Source: Geobacillus thermoleovorans (GTDB taxonomy: Bacteria; Bacillota; Bacilli; Bacillales; Anoxybacillaceae). Taken from it: a DNA stretch of 64,000 nt. The translations under genes were made by a program, and so were the position numbers. The DNA lies in assembly GCF_001610955.1 (NCBI RefSeq), contig NZ_CP014335.1, positions 2,613,001-2,677,000 on the forward strand, written 5' to 3'. Under the pieces are notes generated by a model, which was not told where the DNA came from, did no database searches, and saw only the letters and a program-made list of their open reading frames with translations. Of the stretch, positions 1-7,943 are shown piece after piece; position 1 is the stretch's first letter, and every line of letters starts with the position of its first letter.

Positions 1-225
1 AAAAAGGCGCTTGACATCGCCAAGCACCGGTAATTGTTTCAATCACATCCATGGGAAACGGCAGCGTTGGCTCCGTTGCACAGGTCGACCCGTAGTAACT
101 GAACGACACCGTTTCCCATCCTTTCCACATGTTTCGTTTTACGTTATGAAGAAAATGGCTTTTCATCCGCAAACAACCAAAAGGCTGTCCCCACCCAGCC
201 TAGTGAGCCGGGATCATTAGACGGC

Positions 226-372
226 CTATTCTGCCGCGCCATCGATGGCCTTCGATTTTTCCGTTGCTCGTACAAAATAATCCATTCCAGCAGAACGTGA
301 ATGAATTGTAATCCCGATATGGTACGTCAAAATATCCCTTATCTTCATCAGTCGTCCGGGATGCCGCCCCAT
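226..372 (-). pseudogene. 48-residue reading frame, possible gene remnant
   Basis: A minus-strand frame opens with ATG at 370-372 and ends with TAG at 226-228. It codes 48 residues of ordinary composition, including HSRSAGMDYFVRATEK. There is no clear Shine-Dalgarno sequence before the ATG, and a stop lies three codons upstream of it. The text reads like the C-terminal end of a longer cytosolic protein, but I do not recognise the family. It could also be chance, since it lies in an otherwise gene-free stretch. Confidence 0.25.
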
Positions 373-596
373 TAAGCACTGTCAGTTCTTCGGAATTTTG
401 TTTTGGTGTAAAAAATCGATTGCAGCTTCACTACCTTACCATGACAGATGAAAGTCCAAAAACGCTTACGATATCAATACATAAAAATGGTTTGCTAACT
501 GGTGGTCGACAACATACGTGGTGAACCGAAAAGAGTTCTCCACAAACTCTTGACTGACCGGGATTCATTTCCGGACAACGGCCAGAAAATCGTGCC

Positions 597-632
597 AAAA
601 AAACAAGACGCGCCAAAAAAGCAGCGTCTTGT
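597..632 (-). terminator. Rho-independent terminator of the DJ-1/PfpI gene
   Basis: On the minus strand a 9-bp stem ACAAGACGC/GCGTCTTGT with a 12-nt loop is followed by seven T. It lies 22 bp beyond the stop codon of the DJ-1/PfpI gene. Confidence 0.85.
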
Positions 633-653
633 CACAAGTTCAGCCGATATCGC

Positions 654-1319
654 TCACGCCAGTTCTTCCAGCGCGGCGACGACTTTCTCCGCCGTGCTTC
701 GGCTTGATTGCGGGTTTTGCCCAGTGATCAAGTTGCCGTCGCGCACCGAGAAATCGGTCCACTTCTCGCCGCGGACGAAATTCGCCCCGCGCAGGCGCAA
801 GGTGGACTCCAACAAAAACGGCATATGGACGTCAAGCCCGACTTCGCGTTCTTCTTCGTCTGTAAACGACGTGATCGTTTTTCCTTTCACAATCGGCGTA
901 CCGTCTTTGTATGTGGCGTTCACCAGCCCTGACGGACCGTGGCAGACAGCGGCGATGATCCGGCCGTCTTCGGCAAACTGCTGCAAGACGTATTGCAGCG
1001 TTTCATTGTCGGGAAAATCGAACATCGTCCCGTGTCCACCGGGAAGGAAAATGGCGTCAAACCCGTGTGCATCGTCTTTGCTTAAGCGCGCTGTATGTTT
1101 CAGCGCTGCTTCCGCCTCGGCCCAAGACGGGTCTTTTTCATTGATGCTGCGCGGGTCAAGCGGCACATCACCGCCTTGAATGCTCGCCACTTTCACGTCA
1201 TACCCTTTTTCTTTAAACACCAAATACGGCACGGCAAACTCTTCAAGCCAAAGCCCGGTTTTATGGTCGTCGGTGATCGTCGTATGGTTCGTCACCACCA
1301 TGAGCACTCGTTTCGTCAT
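654..1319 (-). CDS. DJ-1/PfpI family protein (Hsp31/HchA-like)
   Basis: This 221-residue protein belongs to the DJ-1/PfpI superfamily of cytosolic chaperones, glyoxalase III-type enzymes and deglycases. The nucleophile elbow AAVCHGPSG puts the catalytic Cys at about residue 126. The upstream LPGGHG loop (92-97) and the acidic pair in WLEEFAVPY (about 26-27) complete the expected active site. Size and motifs fit the Hsp31-like branch better than PfpI protease. AAAGGAGG precedes the ATG at good spacing. It is monocistronic, with its own terminator. The role is probably stress repair or detoxification of reactive carbonyls; the substrate cannot be told from sequence. Confidence 0.85.
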   Translation of the reverse strand: MTKRVLMVVTNHTTITDDHKTGLWLEEFAVPYLVFKEKGYDVKVASIQGGDVPLDPRSINEKDPSWAEAEAALKHTARLSKDDAHGFDAIFLPGGHGTMFDFPDNETLQYVLQQFAEDGRIIAAVCHGPSGLVNATYKDGTPIVKGKTITSFTDEEEREVGLDVHMPFLLESTLRLRGANFVRGEKWTDFSVRDGNLITGQNPQSSRSTAEKVVAALEELA

Positions 1320-1512
1320 GGCGTCATTCCTCCTTTAGGTTCTGGAATGTTCTCTATCACTCATCATACCTTTACATTGGGCAAAAACGGAAAAAATATG
1401 CTCGTGAAATAGAATCATGATTGAGGGGAATGAATCACTGGAAGATGATCAAGCAACACGAACAGAACGTACATTCTCTTGATTAGAAGGTCGGCATCCT
1501 TTCCGTTCTCCC

Positions 1513-1551
1513 TAAAAAAGAACGCCGCTTCCTAGATCTTGGGAAGCAGCG
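1513..1551 (-). terminator. Terminator of the marR-MMPL operon
   Basis: On the minus strand a GCTGCTTCC/GGAAGCGGC stem (one G-T pair) is followed by TTCTTTTTTA. It lies just after the MMPL stop codon. Confidence 0.8.
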
Positions 1552-1564
1552 ATGGCCCGCCTTC

Positions 1565-4500
1565 TTAACTAATTTTTTGTTGTTCCAGTCCGGTTGTCTC
1601 GCTTGCCAGCTGCCGAAACGGCCACCAGTTCGCGCGGCCGAACGTGCGGACCATGACCGGCACGAAAAGCGGCAGGACGACGAGGGCGTAAAGCAGGAGC
1701 CCTGTCAGCACAATCGTCGCAATTTGCAAAAGCGACAAGACGCCGGACGGATACATCGCGGCGAACGTTCCGCCCAAAATGACGGCGGCCGAGATGATGA
1801 CCGTCCCCATATGGCCCATCGCCGACAGCATCGCTTCCTTCACCGGCCGGCCGCGGTATTCGTTGAACCGATCCATCAGGAAGATGCTGTAGTCGATGCC
1901 GAGCGCCAAAAGCAGCACAAAGGCGAAGAACGACACCGCCCAGTTCAAGCCGGCATAGCCAAGGCCGTTGACGAAAATGAGCTCGGTGACGGCCATCGAC
2001 GTGTAATACGTCAACACGAGCGACAAGATCAAATAAAGCGGCATGATCAGCGAACGGAGCAGCACCGCCAACACGATGGCGATGCCAATGAGCATAAGCA
2101 CCGCGGTATGCCGATAGTCGGCGTTCGAAATCGCCTGCAAATCGGCGTACGTGCTGGTGACGCCGCCGACAGCGATCGTCGCGTCTTCCCACTTCGTTCC
2201 TTTCACTGCCCGTTCGGCCGCGGCGCGAATGTCATCGATGCGGCCGAGCGCCGATGTTGAATACGGATTTTCTTTTAAAATGACATCGAACGTCACGATG
2301 CGGCGGTCTTTCGACATATACGCGTCTTTCGCCTGCGTAAAGTCTTTGCTTTCGCGCGCCTCTTTCGGCATGTGCCAGCCGGCCATTTCTTTCTCCGGGG
2401 CCGATGACAAATCGGCTAAATACGTTTCCGCCGTTCCGAGGCCGTTCGCCACTTTTTGAAGGCCGGACGCGCTTTGGTCCAAGCCATTTACAAGCTGGCC
2501 GAGCTGGCCGCCAAGCGCGGAGAAATGCTCAAGCAATTGGCGCTGGCCGCCGTTCACTTGCTCAAGCCCTCGGGAGAATTGCGGCAATTTATCAACCGCC
2601 TGTTTCTGACCGTCGGCCGCTTTCGTCAATCCGGCTTCGAGCTCACTAAGCCCGGCAATGACTTGATCCAAGCCGCCGTTGACCGCCGCTTGACCAGCCG
2701 CGAGTTGGGCGAACGATTCGTTCGCTTTCGCCAAACCGGCGCGCGCCTGCTCAAGCGCCCCGTTCAATTGCGTGAGGCCGTCCGCCATTTGTTTCGTCTG
2801 GCCGGACAAGGCGGCAACCGTCATTTTTGCTTGTTGGTATTGCCCATCTTGACGGAGTTCCGGATGCGACTGTTCGACTTGCCCGAGCATCGTCTGCACG
2901 GCGGCAAGCTGAGCGGCGACAGCTTTTAATCCCGCTTCGATTTGCCGGTACTGGCCGCTTAGCGCCGACAGTCCTTGTTCCGCCTGCTTGTAGCCGTCAA
3001 GCAGCTGCGTGGCGCCTTCCTGCAGCTTTTTTGCATTGTCGCGAAGCGTCACTAAGCCGTTTTTCAGCTCACCGGCGCCCATTGCTCCCCGGCGCACCCC
3101 TTGTTCAATTTGACTGAGACCGGTTTGCAGCTGGCGCAGGCCGTCTTCAAGCCGCTCCGTTCCGGAGACGAGCTGGCCGACGCCGGATGACGCCTGCTTC
3201 AGCTGCGGAGCGGACGAGGACAACTTTTGGCTTGCCGCCTCAAGGCCGGAGCCGATTTTCTCAATGCCCTCTTTGCCGGCGCCAAGGCCGCTTTTCAGCT
3301 GTTTCGCCTGTTCGGTGACATACAGCTCCTGAATCGGCTCTCCCGTCGGACGCGTCGCCGAGCGGACGCTCGCCACGCCATCAACTTTTTCGATCTCACG
3401 GCTCATTTTCTCAATCAACGCCAGCCCTTCTTCCGAATCAAGCGGCTCTTTGCTTTTCAATACCACCTGCGTCGGCATGGCATCTCCCGGATTGAAATGA
3501 TCGGCAATGATGTCAAACGCTTTGACGGAACGATAATGATCGCCGATCTCTTCCATGGAATCAAACGACAGTTTGCCATCATACGTCGCCAACACCGGCA
3601 CGGTCACGACAGCGACAATCGCCAGCGCCAAAAGCGGACGGGCGAACGCAAATCGGCCAGCCGCGAGCCAAAGCCGGCTTTGCCCATGCTCGAGCTTCCC
3701 CCGCACCGGCCAAAACAGCTTCTCGCCAAGCACGGCCATGAAAAACGGCACAAGCGTCACGAGCGCCAAAAGCAGCACCGCTACCCCAACGGCGACGGCC
3801 GCCGCCGATTGGTACAGCTTAAACGTCGACAAACCGATCGCCGCAAAGCCGATCATGACGGCAATGCCGCTTGCGGCCACCGTTTTCCCAGCCGTCCGGT
3901 ACGTGGCGACGATCGCTTCCACCCGATCGCCGCGTTTCGCCAGTTCTTCTTTAAACCGGCTCAGCAACAAAATGCAATAGTCGGTCCCAATGCCAAACAA
4001 CACCGCGACTAAAAACGTTTGCGTGAACGTCGACAGCGGGAAATTCACTTTATCTACTAAAAACGCAACGACCGACTGCGAGACGACATACGTCGCCCCG
4101 ACCGCGAGCAGCGGAATGAGCGGCGCCACCGGCGAGCGGAACACGGCGAGCAACACAATTAAAATAAAGACGACCGTGATCCCTTCCGTTTTCTTCACGC
4201 CTTCCTGCGAGCTCGTCACGACATCTTCATCGATCATCCAGCCGCCGGTGAAATAATGCTCGACCTTGACGCCATCGACCGCTTTATACAGGGCGTCGGT
4301 CAATTGCTTCGCCGTCCGCCCGGCCGGGTCGATGCTGACGGAAATGAGCATCGTCGTTCCATCTTTGGAGATGAGTTCTTTTTCCAGCTCCCGGTTGGCA
4401 AACGGCGAGACGATGTTCGTGACATGAAGTTCCTCTTTTTTCTTTTCGAGCGCGTTTACCGCCCGTTCAATCTCTTTTTTATCGTCCGCCGTCAGCCCGC

Positions 4501-4729
4501 CTTTTTGGTAAAAGACAAGCACCGCGGATCGTTCATTTTGTTTGTTTTCCTGGCCGTTTGCCTCTTTGATCAATTTTGCCGCCAATGACGACGAGTAGCC
4601 GTCCGGCACGCTCAGCTGCCCTTTTTCCCTGACAAGCTCGCCCATGTTCGGCGCGGTCATCATGAGCACCGCCGCCATGATGATCCACGCCGCAAGCACA
4701 AACCATCTTCCTTTGATCATCGCCCTCAT
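1565..4729 (-). CDS. MMPL/RND family exporter
   Basis: This 1054-residue membrane protein is of the MMPL (RND superfamily) type, proton-driven exporters of lipids or amphiphilic compounds in the cytoplasmic membrane. A single N-terminal membrane segment (about 8-28) leads to an outer loop. A first five-to-six-helix bundle follows (about 185-380, with GTDYCILLLSRFKEE), then a long Gln/Leu/Gly-rich helical region (about 490-790). A second bundle (about 860-1035) carries the matching GIDYSIFLMDRFNEY motif. The two GxDYxxxLxxRxxEE signatures are the family hallmark. The long internal coiled region is as in YdfJ/YdgH-type proteins. Its start overlaps the marR stop codon by 4 bp, so the pair is translationally coupled. 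The substrate is unknown. Confidence 0.85.
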   Translation of the reverse strand: MRAMIKGRWFVLAAWIIMAAVLMMTAPNMGELVREKGQLSVPDGYSSSLAAKLIKEANGQENKQNERSAVLVFYQKGGLTADDKKEIERAVNALEKKKEELHVTNIVSPFANRELEKELISKDGTTMLISVSIDPAGRTAKQLTDALYKAVDGVKVEHYFTGGWMIDEDVVTSSQEGVKKTEGITVVFILIVLLAVFRSPVAPLIPLLAVGATYVVSQSVVAFLVDKVNFPLSTFTQTFLVAVLFGIGTDYCILLLSRFKEELAKRGDRVEAIVATYRTAGKTVAASGIAVMIGFAAIGLSTFKLYQSAAAVAVGVAVLLLALVTLVPFFMAVLGEKLFWPVRGKLEHGQSRLWLAAGRFAFARPLLALAIVAVVTVPVLATYDGKLSFDSMEEIGDHYRSVKAFDIIADHFNPGDAMPTQVVLKSKEPLDSEEGLALIEKMSREIEKVDGVASVRSATRPTGEPIQELYVTEQAKQLKSGLGAGKEGIEKIGSGLEAASQKLSSSAPQLKQASSGVGQLVSGTERLEDGLRQLQTGLSQIEQGVRRGAMGAGELKNGLVTLRDNAKKLQEGATQLLDGYKQAEQGLSALSGQYRQIEAGLKAVAAQLAAVQTMLGQVEQSHPELRQDGQYQQAKMTVAALSGQTKQMADGLTQLNGALEQARAGLAKANESFAQLAAGQAAVNGGLDQVIAGLSELEAGLTKAADGQKQAVDKLPQFSRGLEQVNGGQRQLLEHFSALGGQLGQLVNGLDQSASGLQKVANGLGTAETYLADLSSAPEKEMAGWHMPKEARESKDFTQAKDAYMSKDRRIVTFDVILKENPYSTSALGRIDDIRAAAERAVKGTKWEDATIAVGGVTSTYADLQAISNADYRHTAVLMLIGIAIVLAVLLRSLIMPLYLILSLVLTYYTSMAVTELIFVNGLGYAGLNWAVSFFAFVLLLALGIDYSIFLMDRFNEYRGRPVKEAMLSAMGHMGTVIISAAVILGGTFAAMYPSGVLSLLQIATIVLTGLLLYALVVLPLFVPVMVRTFGRANWWPFRQLASETTGLEQQKIS

Positions 4730-5178
4730 TTCGCTTCTTCCACCTCCTGCAGCACGCGGGCCAACCGTTCATACGTACGGATGAACGTTTCGATCTCCTC
4801 CTCTGGAAAGCGGGCGATCACTTCTTCGACGAGCCGATAGACGCTGCGGTCCATTTCCTCTACCCATGCTTCCCCCTGCTCCGTCAGCGATAAGACGATG
4901 ACGCGCCGGTCGTTCTCGTCACGGTCGCGGCGTAGCCAGCCTTTGTCGACGAGGCGATTTGTCATCGCCGTCACCGCGCTTTTGTTCACGCCAAACATCG
5001 CAGCGAGCTCCGTTGACGTGCACGCCCCCCGCCTGCGGATGTAGCGAAGCAAATAATATTGATCGTGCGTCATCTCTTCGCAAAGACTGCCTTTGACAAG
5101 CGCCGCTCCGCGTTTCATCACGAGAAACGACACGGACAAATAGCGGTCAATCCACTCATCGATGTTTCGTCCCGGCAT
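4726..5178 (-). CDS. MarR family transcriptional regulator
   Basis: This 150-residue winged-helix repressor of the MarR family has a typical recognition-helix region (TSTELAAMFGVNKSAVTAMTNRL in pieces) and a wing with DRDENDRRV. The start chosen is the ATG at 5176-5178, preceded by GGAGGTG; an upstream ATG adds 11 residues but lacks a ribosome site. It is the first gene of an operon with the MMPL exporter, overlapping it by 4 bp. MarR proteins commonly repress a linked exporter and are released by small phenolic or amphiphilic ligands. The perfect palindrome at 5251-5269 is its likely operator. The ligand is unknown. Confidence 0.85.
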   Translation of the reverse strand: MPGRNIDEWIDRYLSVSFLVMKRGAALVKGSLCEEMTHDQYYLLRYIRRRGACTSTELAAMFGVNKSAVTAMTNRLVDKGWLRRDRDENDRRVIVLSLTEQGEAWVEEMDRSVYRLVEEVIARFPEEEIETFIRTYERLARVLQEVEEAK

Positions 5179-5250
5179 TGATTCACCTCCGTTTGTTTCA
5201 TGATTGCACAATCAACCAGATGCTCTCTTGCACGGCGGCATTTGTCCATT

Positions 5251-5269
5251 TAGTTCAACTGTTGAACTA
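5251..5269 (-). promoter_or_regulatory. Palindromic operator at the marR-MMPL promoter
   Basis: TAGTTCAAC-T-GTTGAACTA is a perfect 9-bp inverted repeat with a 1-bp centre, the size and AT-edge pattern of MarR-family sites. A sigma-A-like promoter lies just upstream on the minus strand (-35 TTGACT, 18-bp spacer, -10 TATCGT near 5276-5305), so the palindrome covers the likely transcription start. Autoregulation by the MarR protein is inferred. Confidence 0.75.
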
Positions 5270-5363
5270 TTAGTAACGATACCAAGGAAAAAAGAAAAAG
5301 TCAACGAGGAATGTTGGCAAAAGAGAACCCATTCTGTCGCCCCATTCGAATAATAAGGAAATG

Positions 5364-5402
5364 TTTTCAAAACGATTACATGGCATTCACGAACACTTAA
5401 CA
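5364..5402 (+). promoter_or_regulatory. Pho box (PhoP binding repeats) upstream of alkaline phosphatase
   Basis: Four hexamers resembling TTAACA follow each other at exact 11-bp steps: TTTTCA (5364), ATTACA (5375), TTCACG (5386) and TTAACA (5397), each separated by 5 bp. This is the known arrangement of Bacillus PhoP-binding repeats in Pho-regulon promoters. They lie about 55-90 bp before the phosphatase start. PhoP-PhoR is encoded at 33840-36288. Confidence 0.85.
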
Positions 5403-5455
5403 TCCAGCTTGTACGATAAAGATGACAAAATCATCTGAAGAGGGAGAGGAGAACG

Positions 5456-6736
5456 ATGTTCCAATCGAAACGCCGCACGGCTTTGCTCATCGCCGTGCTG
5501 AGCGCCGGACTGGCGCTGCATCAAGCCGGACAAGATGCATGGGCCGCCCCAGCGAAACAATCGAAGCCGTCTGAGGTGAAAAATGTCGTCCTTTTTGTCG
5601 GCGACGGCATGGGCACAGCGCATCGCAACGCCATTCGCCTTGCCACAAAAGGGATCGCTGGAGAATTGGAGATGGACGATATGCCATACAGCGGGCTTGT
5701 CCATACGAACTCCGCCGACTCGAAGTCATTCATCACCGACTCCGCTGCGGCGGCGACCGCGATCGCCTCAGGCGTGAAAACGTACAACGGCGCCATCTCT
5801 GTTGATCTGCAAGGAAAACCAGTGGAAACGATTTTGGAACAAGCAAAAAAAGCCGGCAAGGCAACAGGGCTTGTCACGACCGCCCAAGTGACGGACGCCA
5901 CGCCGGCTGCGTTTGCCGCCCACACCGCCAATCGCTCTGCCCAAAGCGACATCGCCAAGCAATACATCGAACAAACGAAAGTGGATGTCATTTTGGGCGG
6001 CGGGGAAGATTACTGGTATCCTGCTGGAAATCCTGGCTATTACCCCGACCATCCAGCCGAAGATCCGGAAGAAGCAAGCAAAGGCACGCAAGGAAACTTG
6101 GTTGAACGCGCCAAGCAGCTCGGCTACACGTACGTCCGCACCGCCGATGAGCTGAAACAAGCGTCCGGCCGCAAGCTGCTTGGACTGTTTGCCAACGAAG
6201 AAATGTTCCAGCAGCGCCCCGAAGGAGAAGGAGATGTGTACAATCCCGTTGTGCCGCTGCCCGATATGACAAAAAAAGCGCTTGACGTGCTGTCGCAAAA
6301 TAAAAAGGGCTTTTTCCTCGTTGTCGAAGAAGAAGCCATTGATGAAATGAGCCATGAAAACAACGGATCGCTCATGATCAAAGCGGGCCAGCAGCTTGAC
6401 GAAGCGGTCGCCGTAGCGAAACAGTACGCCAAGCGCCATCGGGATACGCTCGTCCTCGTGCTCGCTGACCATGAATGCGGCGGCTTGACGATCGAAACGC
6501 CGGGCGGCACGGATGAGTCGGGAGACGGCAAAACGATCTCCGGCGAAGACGGTCCGTTTCCAATTGCCCGCTCTACGCAAACGTTCGCCCTCGACTGGAC
6601 GACAACAGGCCACACCGCCGCCGATGTGCCGCTGACTGCCATGGGCCCGGGAGCGGAGCGATTCACCGGCATTTATGAAAATACGCGCATTCATGACATT
6701 CTCGAACAATTATTGTTTGGAAAAAGCAGAAGATAA
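5456..6736 (+). CDS. Secreted alkaline phosphatase
   Basis: This 426-residue phosphomonoesterase of the alkaline phosphatase superfamily releases phosphate from organic esters outside the cell. A signal peptide (basic MFQSKRR, hydrophobic core, AWA-AP cleavage near residue 30) is clear. The first metal-binding stretch is LFVGDGMG (Asp50). The phosphorylated Ser is in TDSAAAATA (about Ser96). DHECGG and TTGHTAADVP supply the late zinc ligands. Length and motifs match Bacillus PhoA/PhoB. AGAGGAGAACG precedes the ATG. The Pho box upstream suggests induction on phosphate starvation. It is transcribed alone, divergent from marR, with a terminator directly after. Confidence 0.92.
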   Translation: MFQSKRRTALLIAVLSAGLALHQAGQDAWAAPAKQSKPSEVKNVVLFVGDGMGTAHRNAIRLATKGIAGELEMDDMPYSGLVHTNSADSKSFITDSAAAATAIASGVKTYNGAISVDLQGKPVETILEQAKKAGKATGLVTTAQVTDATPAAFAAHTANRSAQSDIAKQYIEQTKVDVILGGGEDYWYPAGNPGYYPDHPAEDPEEASKGTQGNLVERAKQLGYTYVRTADELKQASGRKLLGLFANEEMFQQRPEGEGDVYNPVVPLPDMTKKALDVLSQNKKGFFLVVEEEAIDEMSHENNGSLMIKAGQQLDEAVAVAKQYAKRHRDTLVLVLADHECGGLTIETPGGTDESGDGKTISGEDGPFPIARSTQTFALDWTTTGHTAADVPLTAMGPGAERFTGIYENTRIHDILEQLLFGKSRR

Positions 6737-6775
6737 CGCCATCCGTGTTTCGAACGTTGTCCTTCATCGATCTCC

Positions 6776-6814
6776 GTTTCCCCGCGAACGAATCGTTTGC
6801 GGGGAAGATTTTTC
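6776..6814 (+). terminator. Terminator of the alkaline phosphatase gene
   Basis: CCCCGCGAAC/GTTTGCGGGG forms a 10-bp stem (one G-T pair) followed by AAGATTTTTC. Confidence 0.8.
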
Positions 6815-6839
6815 TATCCATTCATCCATACTGATTGCC

Positions 6840-6976
6840 TAGAAGGGCGGTGAAAAAACAATCATTCCTGCAAATCGGTCATTTTTGATCAAAGAGAAAA
6901 ACAGATTTTACAAGGCTTATCAAATTGAAAAACACTGTTGTTGATTCACATTTTTCATTCAATCACCAGCCCTCTA
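6840..6976. repeat. Intergenic structured element, copy B
   Basis: A 137-bp element with terminal inverted repeats: TAGAAGGGCGGTGA at the left and TCACCAGCCCTCTA at the right pair with single-base bulges. It aligns end to end with the element at 30881-31016, sharing AAATCGGTCAT, CAAGGCTT-TCAA and TTTTTCATT. Differences fall as paired changes in the outer stem and in an inner stem (TTTGAT..AAG with CTTATCAAA). No reading frame lies in it. It occupies most of the 311-bp gap between the phosphatase and the crcB pair. Strand of action is unknown. Confidence 0.75.
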
Positions 6977-7047
6977 AAAGCAAGCCAAGAACGTTCTTTT
7001 TCACAATCAACTAATTAAGAAACAATGCTTGTTTTTCGGCGCTGCGG

Positions 7048-7398
7048 TCACCGCCCCACGTGATAGCCAAGCCACGCGAGCCACACGCCACACAAATACG
7101 TAGCCGCCAAATAAACGACAACCTTCGCCCATTGGCGTTGCTGCATCATTTGCACGCTTTCCCATTTTAAGGTCGAAAACGTGGTGAACGCGCCCATAAA
7201 GCCCGTGCCAACAAGCAGTTTTGCGGCATCGGCGGCGCCGCTTCCGGCGAGCCAGCCGAGCAAGAAGGACCCAAGCAAGTTGACAATGAGCGTCCCGAGC
7301 GGAAAACGCGGCGAACGCCGAGCCGTCCAGCGGCTGACGAGATAGCGGGCCATGGCGCCGAAAAAACCGCCGATCGCCACAAACAGCGGTGCGTACAT
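7048..7398 (-). CDS. crcB2: Fluoride exporter CrcB/Fluc, second subunit
   Basis: This 116-residue four-helix membrane protein of the CrcB/Fluc family is a fluoride-specific channel. It carries the family signature GTGFMGAFTTFSTLKWE, whose Phe and Thr residues line the pore, and NLLGSFLLGW in helix 2. The start is the ATG at 7396-7398, which overlaps the stop of the upstream crcB copy by 1 bp (TAATG). Two adjacent small CrcB genes in Bacilli usually encode the two halves of an antiparallel heterodimer. The upstream fluoride riboswitch controls both. Confidence 0.92.
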   Translation of the reverse strand: MYAPLFVAIGGFFGAMARYLVSRWTARRSPRFPLGTLIVNLLGSFLLGWLAGSGAADAAKLLVGTGFMGAFTTFSTLKWESVQMMQQRQWAKVVVYLAATYLCGVWLAWLGYHVGR

Positions 7399-7787
7399 TA
7401 TCCAATCCCTTCCTTCCGTTCCGGTTGAGCGGCGGCATATCCAGCCCATGAGGCGAGCAACCCGCCAAACAGGCTGGCAGCGATATAAACGGCCGCCATG
7501 CCAAAGCGCCCTTGTTCCATCAATTCCACACATTCAACACTAAGCGTCGAAAACGTCGTATACGAACCGACGAACCCGGTCGTTACGGCTGTTTTCAGCC
7601 ATGGCGGCCACGCGGGGCGGCGGGTGAACATCACGGTGAACCAGCTGAGCAAAAACGAGCCTGTCCAGTTGATGAAAAGCGTCCCGAGCGGAAAGCCGCC
7701 GACGGCGGCGGCGGGAACAACCAAACCGAGGCCATAGCGGACAAGCGCGCCGATCATGCCGGCGATGCCGACAGCGAGATAGACCAA
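7398..7787 (-). CDS. crcB1: Fluoride exporter CrcB/Fluc, first subunit
   Basis: This CrcB/Fluc membrane protein of about 129 residues has TTGFVGSYTTFSTLSVE as the pore signature and NWTGSFLLSW in helix 2. I place the start at TTG 7785-7787 because AAGGAGG lies 8 nt before it. An ATG at 7830-7832 in the same frame would add 15 residues but lies inside the terminator hairpin of the riboswitch and has no ribosome site. It is the first gene of the two-gene fluoride-export operon, overlapping the second by 1 bp. Expression should rise when the riboswitch binds fluoride. Confidence 0.9.
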   Translation of the reverse strand: MVYLAVGIAGMIGALVRYGLGLVVPAAAVGGFPLGTLFINWTGSFLLSWFTVMFTRRPAWPPWLKTAVTTGFVGSYTTFSTLSVECVELMEQGRFGMAAVYIAASLFGGLLASWAGYAAAQPERKEGIG

Positions 7788-7805
7788 TAAGGACCCCTCC
7801 TTCCA

Positions 7806-7847
7806 AAAATGAACAGACTCCTGCCGCTTCAATTTGCAGCAGGAGTC
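7806..7847 (-). terminator. Riboswitch-controlled terminator before crcB1
   Basis: On the minus strand GACTCCTGC pairs with GCAGGAGTC (9 bp), followed by TGTTCATTTTTGG. The left arm includes the conserved end of the fluoride aptamer, so ligand binding and terminator formation compete. This is the expression platform. Confidence 0.85.
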
Positions 7848-7890
7848 ATCAGCCGGAAGCCGGCGGTTATGGCGAACTCCATCGCCTATT
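7838..7890 (-). ncRNA. Fluoride riboswitch (crcB motif)
   Basis: The minus strand carries the conserved crcB-motif core: GGCGATGGAGTTCGCC (7871-7886), then ATAACCGCC, a GGCTTCCGGC-type hairpin, and GCTGATGACTCCTGC at the 3' end. This matches the fluoride aptamer consensus closely. It is followed by a terminator and by two fluoride exporter genes. A likely extended -10 (TGGTAAAAT, about 7906-7914) lies just upstream. Confidence 0.95.
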
Positions 7891-7943
7891 CGATTGGCAT
7901 CGCCTTTATTTTACCATATATCCCCTCCCAATGGGAAGCAGAT

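Larger units (their letters stand above)
1..653. other. Mostly non-coding stretch at left edge
   Basis: No convincing full-length gene is seen here. The only items of note are a short reading frame on the minus strand (226-372) and the terminator of the next gene (597-632). The window starts inside this gap, so any gene further left is out of view. Confidence 0.5.

Noticed and set aside
11..220. 69-codon open frame on the plus strand at the left edge
   Set aside because: No ribosome site, unusual composition, and no family resemblance.
3227..4012. 261-codon frame antisense to the MMPL gene
   Set aside because: Arg/His-rich shadow frame with no start signals.
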